DNA of 64,000 bases from Frateuria sp. Soil773. GTDB taxonomy: Bacteria; Pseudomonadota; Gammaproteobacteria; Xanthomonadales; Rhodanobacteraceae. Of this stretch, positions 52,344 through 59,399 are shown in pieces. Location of the stretch: the NCBI RefSeq assembly GCF_001428405.1, contig NZ_LMSL01000002.1:311275-375274 (forward strand). Direction: 5' to 3'. Both the position numbers and the translations under genes were made by a program. Every line of letters starts with the position of its first letter. The stretch's first letter is position 1. The notes below the pieces were generated by a model. The model was not told the origin of the DNA and searched no databases. It saw only the letters and a list, made by a program, of their open reading frames with translations.

Positions 52344-53369
52344 ATGTCCGCCCAACCCGAACGCTCCCAGCACATCCTCGACCCCGGCTTCGAACTCACC
52401 CTGCGCCCCATGCGCTATCCCGGGTTCTACGAGATGTACAAGAACGCGATCAAGAACACCTGGACCGTGGAGGAGGTGGATTTCTCGCTCGACACCACCG
52501 ACCTCAACGCCAAGATGTCGGCCGCCGACCGCCACCTGATCCACCGCCTGATCGCGTTCTTCGCCACCGGCGACACCATCGTGTCGAACAACCTGGTACT
52601 GAACCTGTACCAGCACGTGAACGCGCCGGAGGCGCGCATGTACCTGTCGCGCCAGCTCTACGAGGAGGCGCTGCACGTGCAGTTCTACCTCACCCTGATG
52701 GACACCTACATCCCCGACCCGGCCGAGCGCGCCAAGGCGTTCGCGGCGATCGAGAACATCCCCTCGATCCGCGCCAAGGGCGAGTTCTGCTTCAAGTGGA
52801 TCGACTCGATCCAGGAACTCTCGCGCCTGGAGACGCGCGCGCAGCGCCGGCAGTTCCTGCTCAACCTGATCTGCTTCGCCGCCTGCATCGAGGGGCTGTT
52901 CTTCTTCGCCGCGTTCGCCTACGTGTACTACTTCCGCTCGCGCGGCCTGCTGCACGGGCTGGCCTCGGGCACCAACTGGGTGTTCCGCGACGAGAGCTGC
53001 CACATGGCGTTCGCCTTCGAGGTGGTGCGCACGGTGCGCGCCGAGGAGCCCGACCTGTTCGACGAGGACATGCGCGCGCAGGTGGAGGAGATGCTGGAGG
53101 ACGCGATCGCCTGCGAGACCCGCTTCGCCGAGGACGTGCTGTCCGGCGGCGTGGCCGGCCTGTCGGCGAAGGAGATGCGCCAGTACCTGGAGTACTGCGC
53201 CGACCAGCGCCTGGCCCAGCTCGACCTGCCGAAGAAGTACGGCGCGAGGAACCCGTTCGACTTCATGGATCTGCAGGACGTGCAGGAAGTGACCAACTTC
53301 TTCGAGCGCCGCGTCTCGGCCTACCAGGTCGGCGTGCAGGGCGAGGTGGCGTTCGACATGGCGTTCTGA
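52344..53369 (+). CDS. nrdB: class Ia ribonucleoside-diphosphate reductase, beta subunit
   Basis: A 341-residue ferritin-like subunit that houses the di-iron/tyrosyl radical cofactor needed by NrdA. The motif E108-x-x-H111-xxx-Y115 (EEALHVQFY) supplies two iron ligands and the radical Tyr, so it is of the ordinary tyrosyl type; E217 and H220 in RDESCHMAF are the second-half ligands. The C-terminal FDMAF would dock on NrdA. The start at 52344 has AAGGA eight bases upstream; ATGs at 52287 and 52329 are in frame. It is 675 bases from nrdA, with a gene and two repeats between, so it may have its own promoter. Confidence 0.95.
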   Translation: MSAQPERSQHILDPGFELTLRPMRYPGFYEMYKNAIKNTWTVEEVDFSLDTTDLNAKMSAADRHLIHRLIAFFATGDTIVSNNLVLNLYQHVNAPEARMYLSRQLYEEALHVQFYLTLMDTYIPDPAERAKAFAAIENIPSIRAKGEFCFKWIDSIQELSRLETRAQRRQFLLNLICFAACIEGLFFFAAFAYVYYFRSRGLLHGLASGTNWVFRDESCHMAFAFEVVRTVRAEEPDLFDEDMRAQVEEMLEDAIACETRFAEDVLSGGVAGLSAKEMRQYLEYCADQRLAQLDLPKKYGARNPFDFMDLQDVQEVTNFFERRVSAYQVGVQGEVAFDMAF

Positions 53370-53437
53370 TGCCGATGCGCGTTCGGTGAGGAAGGATGCC
53401 GCCGGCCTGCCGGCTCGTGCCCGCTTTTCCCGCGCGC

Positions 53438-53552
53438 CATTCCCGCGAGGCGCCTTTCAACAGCCGAAGCGCCGGTCGAGCGGGAATCCAGCGTCTCTCG
53501 ACGTCACTGGATTCCCGCTCTTGCTCCCTTTCCGGGGTTCGCGGGAATGACG
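53438..53552. repeat. dispersed inverted repeat, copy 8 (composite)
   Basis: Starts CATTCCCGCGAGGCG and ends GCGGGAATGACGG (right edge 53552), with a short piece of the second module (TTTCAACAGCCGAAGCGCCGG) inserted in the left arm and a long-loop right arm (TTGCTCCCTTTCCGGGGTTC). It lies between the convergent nrdB and response-regulator genes. No gene is seen in 53370-53597. Confidence 0.8.
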
Positions 53553-53597
53553 GCACGAGAGGTCGTCGATCGCGATTCGGCATGCCGCAACGCCGCC

Positions 53598-54377
53598 TCA
53601 CGCGCCCTGGCACCCCATCAGCCTGAGGAAGCTCTCGTGCTGGTAGCGGCTCATGCGCAGTTCCTGGCCGGTGGACAGCACCAGCACGTGATGGCCGTTG
53701 AACCACGGGTGGATGGCCTTGATCCGGCCCAGGTTGACGATGGCCGAGCGGTGCACCCGGACGAACTGCTTCGGGTTGAGCCGCGCCGCCAGGTTGGCCA
53801 TGGTCTCGCGCAGCGCGTACGTCTGCCGGCCCACGTGCAGGCGCACGGTGTTGCGGCTGGCCTCGATCCAGTCGATCTCGCCCACGCCGACCAGCACGAC
53901 GTGCTCGTCCACCGGCACCGCGATGCGTTCGAGGTAGCCCTGCTCGCGGCGCAGGTCCTCCAGCGCGCGCAGCACCTGCAGCGAGGCCGCCTTCTCCGCC
54001 GCCGCGCCGGCGCAGGCGAGCCGGCGCTTGGCCCGCGCCAGGGTCGCGGCGAAGCGCTCGCCGCTGAACGGCTTGACCAGGTAGTCCACCGCGTTGGCCT
54101 CGAACGCGCGCACCGCGTAGCGCTCGTAGGCGGTGACGAACACCGTCGCCGGCGCCTGCTCCGCGCCTAGCGCCGCCATCACGTCGATGCCGGTCATCTC
54201 CGGCATCTGGATGTCGAGGAAGATCAGGTCCGGCGCCAGCGCGCGGATCATCGCCAGCGCGCTCGCGCCGTCGCCGCACTCGCCGGCCAGCGCGATGTCC
54301 GCGTCCTCGCGCAGCCGCCGCACGATGCTGTAGCGGGCGATCGGCTCGTCGTCGATCACCAGGGTGCGGATGCTCAT
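53598..54377 (-). CDS. LytR/AlgR family response regulator (LytTR DNA-binding)
   Basis: A 259-residue response regulator. The receiver domain (about residues 1-120) has the acidic pair D9-D10, phospho-acceptor D55 in LIFLDIQMPEMTG and the conserved K102 in DYLVKPF. The C-terminal LytTR domain (about 150-250) has DWIEASRNTVRLHV and FVRVHRSAIVNLGRIKAI, the typical DNA-binding strands. Its ATG overlaps the stop of the kinase gene by four bases (ATGA), so the pair is translationally coupled. Targets are unknown; the divergent lipoprotein and hydrolase genes are the nearest candidates. Confidence 0.94.
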   Translation of the reverse strand: MSIRTLVIDDEPIARYSIVRRLREDADIALAGECGDGASALAMIRALAPDLIFLDIQMPEMTGIDVMAALGAEQAPATVFVTAYERYAVRAFEANAVDYLVKPFSGERFAATLARAKRRLACAGAAAEKAASLQVLRALEDLRREQGYLERIAVPVDEHVVLVGVGEIDWIEASRNTVRLHVGRQTYALRETMANLAARLNPKQFVRVHRSAIVNLGRIKAIHPWFNGHHVLVLSTGQELRMSRYQHESFLRLMGCQGA

Positions 54378-55489
54378 GCGGCCCTCCCGGCAGCGGCCGG
54401 CGCGGCCTCCTCGATGGTTCGCAGCGGCAGGCGCACGCGGCAGACCGCGCCGCGCGGCCAGCGCGCGTCGAGGCCGATCCGCGCCGCGCCGCCGTACAGC
54501 TCGTCCAGCCGCAGCCGCGTGTTGGACAGGCCGATGCCGCGCGCGAACGGCATCGCCGCGTCGACCACGCTGTTGCGGTTGCGCACCTCCAGGCAGAGGC
54601 TGTCGCCGTCCCGGTAGCAGTCGATCTCCACGCGGTCCGGGCCCGCGTGGCGGCCGATGCCGTGCTGGATGGCGTTCTCCACCAGCGGCTGCAGGATCAG
54701 GCTGGGCACGGCGCAGTCCAGCGCCTCGACGGCGGCGCCCACCCGCACCGTGAGGCGGTCCTTGAAGCGCATGCGCTGGATGCCGAGGTACAGCTCGACC
54801 AGCTCCAGCTCGCGCCGCAGCGAGATCTCCTGGCGGTCGTCGTCGAGGTAGGCGCGCAGCAGCTCGGCCAGGCGCAGCAGCATCTCCTCGGCCGCATCGG
54901 CTTCCTCGCGCACCAGGGTGGCCGCGGCGTGCAGGGTGTTGAACAGGAAGTGCGGATGCAACTGCATCTTGAGCACCTGCAGGCGCGACTGCGCCAGTTG
55001 CGTCTGCAGCTGGCTGGCCTGCAGCTCGCGGCGGCTCTTCTCGCGCTGGAAGTGCTCGGCCTGCCGCACCATCAGCAGCAGCCAGTAGGCGAGGAAGCCC
55101 GCCTCGCCGTGCTTGGTGATGAACTGCGCGAGCTGGTCGCCGAACCAGGCGCCCGGCTCCACCATCACCGCGACCAGCGCGCCGACCACCACGGCGGACA
55201 GCGCGAAGCCCACGCTGGCAAGCAGGTGGAAGGCGAAGCGGCGCACCCGGTGCGGCGGCTCGATCGGGCTGTAGGCGGCGGCCCGGAACGCGACCGGTCC
55301 GAGCAGCGCCAGCGTGGTCCACTGCACCGTCGACCAGCGCAGGTAGTCCCTGGCCTGCCACACCTGCTCGCCGTCGAGGCGGTCGGACAGGTAGCCCAGC
55401 ACCGCGAACAGCACGACCACGATCAGCCACACCGCGACGTAGGCGGCCAGCCACCGTGGGGGATGCTGCAGGTCGATGTGGTTGTCCAT
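54374..55489 (-). CDS. LytS/AlgZ-type sensor histidine kinase
   Basis: A 371-residue kinase with four membrane helices (about residues 15-140) that form an integral sensor without a large periplasmic loop. A coiled linker (about 145-170) leads to the HisKA_7TM/His_kinase block MQLHPHFLFNTLHAAATLV, with phospho-acceptor H178. The ATPase part has LILQPLVENAIQHGIGRH (N-box) and GIGLSNTRLRLDELYG. ATG 55489 is chosen; 55516 is a possible longer start. It is encoded upstream of, and overlaps, its response regulator. The signal is unknown. Confidence 0.92.
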   Translation of the reverse strand: MDNHIDLQHPPRWLAAYVAVWLIVVVLFAVLGYLSDRLDGEQVWQARDYLRWSTVQWTTLALLGPVAFRAAAYSPIEPPHRVRRFAFHLLASVGFALSAVVVGALVAVMVEPGAWFGDQLAQFITKHGEAGFLAYWLLLMVRQAEHFQREKSRRELQASQLQTQLAQSRLQVLKMQLHPHFLFNTLHAAATLVREEADAAEEMLLRLAELLRAYLDDDRQEISLRRELELVELYLGIQRMRFKDRLTVRVGAAVEALDCAVPSLILQPLVENAIQHGIGRHAGPDRVEIDCYRDGDSLCLEVRNRNSVVDAAMPFARGIGLSNTRLRLDELYGGAARIGLDARWPRGAVCRVRLPLRTIEEAAPAAAGRAA

Positions 55490-55687
55490 GCCCTCGCCGC
55501 CGGTCCGTGCCGCCAACGCATCCTACGCAGCCGCGGCCGCTTCCGGAAAGGCCGCCGCCGCGCGGCTACGACTCGTCCCGCCGCCACGACGATTCGTCCC
55601 GCACCGCTGGCGCCGCGCGCGCCGGCGCCCCCACGATCGCGCCACGGCCGGCCGCCCCGCGCGGCCGGCGCCACCGGAACCCCCGCC

Positions 55688-56017
55688 ATGCCCAAGCGAT
55701 CTCTCGCCGCCCTGCTCGCCGGCCTCGCCTGCGCCGCGTGCACCGGCAACGTCCACTACGTCGAGCTGGTCAACACCGCGCCGAGCAGCGTCGTCGCCTT
55801 CGCCGTCGCGCCCGCCGGCAGCGGGGATTTCCGCGACGTCCCGCTGGGCAAGGCGCCGCTGCAGGGCGGCGGCGTGTCCACCACCATCGCCGTGCGCGAC
55901 GACGGCGACTGCCTGCGCGACTTCCGCTCGACCTTCGCCGACGGCCGCACCCTGCTCCAGCGCGGCTTCGACGTGTGCCGGAACCGCAGCGACCACCTCG
56001 GCCGCTACCTGCGCTGA
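55688..56017 (+). CDS. small hypothetical lipoprotein (109 aa)
   Basis: A 109-residue protein with a lipoprotein signal peptide (MPKRSLAALLAGLACAAC, Cys18 as the lipid site). The mature part is a small beta-rich domain: NVHYVELVNTAPSSVVAFAV, a Gly-rich turn, TTIAVRDDGDCLRDF, and two further Cys (in DGDCLR and FDVCRN) that could form a disulfide. I do not recognise a family. It is divergent from the kinase gene across 198 bases and precedes the exported hydrolase-fold gene after 261 bases that hold nothing recognisable. Confidence 0.7.
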   Translation: MPKRSLAALLAGLACAACTGNVHYVELVNTAPSSVVAFAVAPAGSGDFRDVPLGKAPLQGGGVSTTIAVRDDGDCLRDFRSTFADGRTLLQRGFDVCRNRSDHLGRYLR

Positions 56018-56278
56018 AGCGCCCGCGCGCGGCCACCGCGCGAACCCGGCCGGCCGCTCCCTCCGCGCAGTCCGCACCTGCGCCGTCCCTACCCGCGCCG
56101 CTCATGGCGGCGCGCCCGCGCGTCCCGCCTCCCTGCCGCCTGCCCTCGGCGCGTGCCCGCTCGTCACAAAGCCGCTGCCGGCGCCGGGGCGGCGGGCGCC
56201 ATGATCGGCGCCCGGGCCTGCATCGCTCCCGGCCACCGCACCCGCGCCGCTTCCGCCGGCATGCCCGCAAGGAGTCCC

Positions 56279-57826
56279 ATGAAGACCGCATACGCCATCC
56301 CGCTGGCCCTGGCGCTCGCCGGCGCCGCGCTCCCGCCGCGCAGCCACGCGGACGACACGGGCGCCCGCGCGCTCGTTGCCCGCGCACTCGCCGCGATGGG
56401 CCACGGGCACGACCTGCACAAGCTGGCGTCGATCCAGTCGTCCGCGGTGACGGTGTCCTACGACATCGTCGAGAACGACCATCTCGGCGCGCCCTACCCG
56501 TTCCAGGGCGCGGCGCGCGAAACCATCGTGGACGACCTGAAGGGAAACCGCCGGCTGCTGGTCGATGCGCCGGTGGACGCGGCGGCGCCGGCCGCCCCGC
56601 GCAGCGTGCGCACCCTCCTGTCGCGAGACCTGCAGCGGACCGAATACCTGAGCGGCGGCAAGCCCGTCCGCTCGGCCGCCCTGCCGGCGCCGCCCGGCTG
56701 GGAGACCGACGACCCGATCCGCGCGACGCTGCTGGCGGAACAGGCGCCCGACCTCGCCCGCGCCCCCGACGTGACGGTGCACGAAGCCTTGCAGCACGTG
56801 CTGACCTTCCACCACGGCGCCACCCCGGTGCGGCTGTTCATCGACGCCGCCACCGGCCTGCCCAGCGCCACCGAGGCGGTGGTCTCCATGAACCGCGCCA
56901 CCAGTTCGGACGTGGCATGGAACGCCTGGGGCGACCTGGTCGACCGCACCGAATACATGATCTGGGACCTCGCCGGCGGCCGGCGCTACCCGACCCAGTG
57001 GGACAGCTTCCGCAACGGCGTACACCTGCGCACCACCGTGCGCGCCGACGTCCGCTTCGACGCGCCGCTGGCCCCCTCGCTGTTCGCCATGCAGACGAAC
57101 GACGCGCCCTCGCGCACCGGCGTGGACGAGCTCGCCCTCGGCCAGCCCGTCTCGATGGCGCCGGACCCGAAGAAGCCGATCGCCGAGATCGCTCCCGGCG
57201 TGGTGCAGATCCCCGGCTCCTGGTACAGCACCCTGGTGCGCCAGGACGACGGCGTGGTGGTGATCGACGCGCCGATCTCCGCCGGCTACGCCGCCCGCGT
57301 GCTGGACGAGGCGGCGCGCCGCTTCCCCGGCGTGCCGGTGAAGGCGGTGGTCGCCTCCACCGGCTTCTACTGGCACGTCGCCGGCATCCGCGAGTACGCC
57401 GCGCGCGGCATCCCGATCTACGCGCGCGACCGCAACGTGCCGATCCTGCGTGCCCTGCTGGCGGCGCCGCATACGCTGGCGCCGGACCGGCTCGCCCGCG
57501 CGCCGCGGCCGGCCACGATCCGCGCGGTCTCCGCGCGCACCGCCATCGGCACTGGCCGCAACGCCCTCGTGCTGTGGCCGATCGACGAGGGCGAGCAGCC
57601 GATGCTGATGACCTCGCTGCCCTCGGCCCACCTGCTGCACACCGGCGAGATGGTGCAGCCGCTCGGCCCGAACGGCGCCCTGCTGTATCCCGAGTCCCTG
57701 TTCGAACTGAAGCAGGCGGTGCGGCGCGCCGGCCTCGACACCGACGGCCTGCGCATGATCGGCATGCACATGAGCCCGACGCCGTGGACGGCGCTGGAGC
57801 AAACGCTGCACGACGCCGGCGGCTAG
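56279..57826 (+). CDS. exported metallo-beta-lactamase-fold protein lacking most zinc ligands
   Basis: A 515-residue protein with a Sec signal (about residues 1-24). The N-terminal half (about 30-270) is a beta-rich region of unknown type; the C-terminal half resembles a metallo-beta-lactamase domain: VVQIPGSWYSTLVRQDDGVVVIDAPIS, then AVVASTGFYWHVAGIREYAARG (each a family block), and PSAHLLHTGEMV. In normal members the second block reads THxHxDHxGG; here the aligned residues are T361, F363, W365, H366, so three of the four ligands are gone. AGGAG before 56279 supports the start. It is probably non-catalytic or uses different chemistry. It converges with the peptidase gene. Confidence 0.75.
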   Translation: MKTAYAIPLALALAGAALPPRSHADDTGARALVARALAAMGHGHDLHKLASIQSSAVTVSYDIVENDHLGAPYPFQGAARETIVDDLKGNRRLLVDAPVDAAAPAAPRSVRTLLSRDLQRTEYLSGGKPVRSAALPAPPGWETDDPIRATLLAEQAPDLARAPDVTVHEALQHVLTFHHGATPVRLFIDAATGLPSATEAVVSMNRATSSDVAWNAWGDLVDRTEYMIWDLAGGRRYPTQWDSFRNGVHLRTTVRADVRFDAPLAPSLFAMQTNDAPSRTGVDELALGQPVSMAPDPKKPIAEIAPGVVQIPGSWYSTLVRQDDGVVVIDAPISAGYAARVLDEAARRFPGVPVKAVVASTGFYWHVAGIREYAARGIPIYARDRNVPILRALLAAPHTLAPDRLARAPRPATIRAVSARTAIGTGRNALVLWPIDEGEQPMLMTSLPSAHLLHTGEMVQPLGPNGALLYPESLFELKQAVRRAGLDTDGLRMIGMHMSPTPWTALEQTLHDAGG

Positions 57827-57853
57827 TTTTCCGCCGCCACGCAGGCCGCGCCT

Positions 57854-58849
57854 TCAGCCGCCGCCGGGCGAGGCCGCGGCCATCGCCCGCAGCGCCTCGC
57901 GGGTGCGCCGCATCGCCTGTGCCGGCGGCCAGGCGGCGATCTCGGCCAGGTCGTGCTCCTGCCGCAACCGGCGCACCAGTTGCAGGCCCAGCCAGTAGCC
58001 GGTGCGGTTGGGCAGGCCGTCCTGGTAGGGCCTGGCGCCGGCATTGAACCAGCGCCGGAAGGCCTCCGGATGAGCCGGATCGACGGCGCGCGCCGAGGCA
58101 TCGGCCAGGAAGCGCCGAGCGATGTCCGCCTGCCGCTGCGGCGCGATCGTGCCCAGTTCGTCCTGCAGCAGCCATTGGCCGTCGCTGCGGCCGGGCGCGA
58201 GCTGCGAGCTGACATAGGTGGCGAGGCCTTCCTCGAACAGCGGCAGGGTGAGGTCGGCGCCGGGCATCGCGCCATCGTTGCGGATGCCGGCGTGTTCGGC
58301 GTGGTAGAGATGAAACAGTTCGTGCGGCAACACCACGTCGAGGTCAGCGCGCTCCAGCAGCAGCGAGTCCACCGCCAGCGCCAGCACCGGCCTGCCATCG
58401 CCGCGCACGCCGCTCTTCGCGTCGAAGCCGGGCGCCAGCACGACCTCCACCGGCGGCTCGGCATCGGCGCCGGGGAACAGCCGGCGGAAACGCTCATTCT
58501 GCGCCGCCACGCTGGCGATCAGGTTCTGCGTACCGAGCAGGATCCGCGGCGCCAGTTCGACGTAGGCGGCGAAGCGCCGTTGCAACTGCCGCCGCCGTGC
58601 CGCCTCGTCGTGGCGCTCCCACACCACCGAGGCGTAGAGGTCGCGGCGGGGCGCCTCGACCAGCCGGTCCCAAAGCCGCTCCTGTTCCGCGAAGGGGCGT
58701 CCATAGGCCTGCCGCCAGAACGTGTAGAACTGGGCGGCGACGGGCGGCATGTACTGCATCCCGGCGCTCATGTCGGGCGTATCCGCCGATCCCGTCCCCG
58801 CCAGCAGCGCCAGGCAGGCCGCCGCCAGGTATCCGCGCAATCGCCGCAT
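57854..58849 (-). CDS. putative exported HExxH zinc peptidase
   Basis: A 331-residue protein with a Sec signal peptide (MRRLRGYLAAACLALLAGTGSA). The mature part contains a gluzincin-like zinc motif HELFHLYHAEH (near residue 175) and, about 30 residues on, FEEGLATYVSSQLAPG, whose Glu in the EEGLATY pattern is the likely third ligand. This spacing resembles DUF2268-type putative peptidases. GGAGAG lies six bases before ATG 58849; a GTG one codon earlier is less likely. It shares a divergent promoter region of about 160 bases with the BlaI gene. Confidence 0.75.
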   Translation of the reverse strand: MRRLRGYLAAACLALLAGTGSADTPDMSAGMQYMPPVAAQFYTFWRQAYGRPFAEQERLWDRLVEAPRRDLYASVVWERHDEAARRRQLQRRFAAYVELAPRILLGTQNLIASVAAQNERFRRLFPGADAEPPVEVVLAPGFDAKSGVRGDGRPVLALAVDSLLLERADLDVVLPHELFHLYHAEHAGIRNDGAMPGADLTLPLFEEGLATYVSSQLAPGRSDGQWLLQDELGTIAPQRQADIARRFLADASARAVDPAHPEAFRRWFNAGARPYQDGLPNRTGYWLGLQLVRRLRQEHDLAEIAAWPPAQAMRRTREALRAMAAASPGGG

Positions 58850-58952
58850 CACGAACTCTCCCCTGGGTCGGCCAGGCCTGGGTCAACCAGGTCCGGGGCG
58901 GCCAAGCATATCGCCGTCCCCGCGCGGCTTCACGGCATGGCCTGACGGGCTA

Positions 58953-58999
58953 TTGACTACACGCGTAGTCAAGGCGTACCGTGGCTACACATGTAGTCA
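58953..58999. promoter_or_regulatory. two BlaI-type operators and promoter
   Basis: Operator 1 (58953-58972) has perfect 8-base arms TTGACTAC and GTAGTCAA around ACGC. Operator 2 (58982-58999) is TGGCTACA-CA-TGTAGTCA, which contains the BlaI/MecI core TACA-nn-TGTA. Their centres are 28 bases apart. TTGACT of operator 1 can serve as a -35, with a weak -10 TACCGT at 58977-58982; binding would cover both promoter and start site. Autoregulation by the BlaI protein encoded just downstream is the clear reading. Confidence 0.85.
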
Positions 59000-59010
59000 A
59001 GGAAACCGTC

Positions 59011-59397
59011 ATGCGCAAGCCCACCATCGGCGACCAGGAACTGGCCCTGTTGCAGTACCTGGCCGAACACGAGCCCGCCTCGGTGGGCGAGGTCGCCGCC
59101 GGCTACGGCGAGGAGCGCGGGCTGGCCCGCTCGACCGTGCTGACCATGATGGAGCGCCTGCGCGTCAAGGGCTACCTCAAGCGCCGCCAGCTCCGCGGCG
59201 TATACCGCTACAGCACCGCGACCGGCCCGGGCGAGGCGATGCGCAGCGCCGTCGGCAGCTTCGTGGAGAAGACGCTCAGCGGCTCGGTGTCGCCCTTCGT
59301 GGCGTGGCTGTCCGAGCGCGCCGAGGTCAGCGACGACGAGCTGGCCGAGCTGGAGGCGCTGGTGGCGCAACTGCAATCGCGGCGCAAGGAGAACTGA
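59011..59397 (+). CDS. BlaI/MecI/CopY family transcriptional repressor
   Basis: A 128-residue winged-helix repressor. The N-terminal domain reads TIGDQELALLQYLAEHEPASVGEVA (two blocks: IGDQELALLQYL and ASVGEVA), then LARSTVLTMMERLRVKGYLKRR as recognition helix and wing; the C-terminal helices (about 85-125) form the dimer. ATG 59011 has AAGGA seven bases upstream. In the model systems the paired M56 sensor causes cleavage of the repressor and so derepression. Here the sensor gene starts two bases after its stop. Confidence 0.93.
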   Translation: MRKPTIGDQELALLQYLAEHEPASVGEVAAGYGEERGLARSTVLTMMERLRVKGYLKRRQLRGVYRYSTATGPGEAMRSAVGSFVEKTLSGSVSPFVAWLSERAEVSDDELAELEALVAQLQSRRKEN

Positions 59398-59399
59398 AG

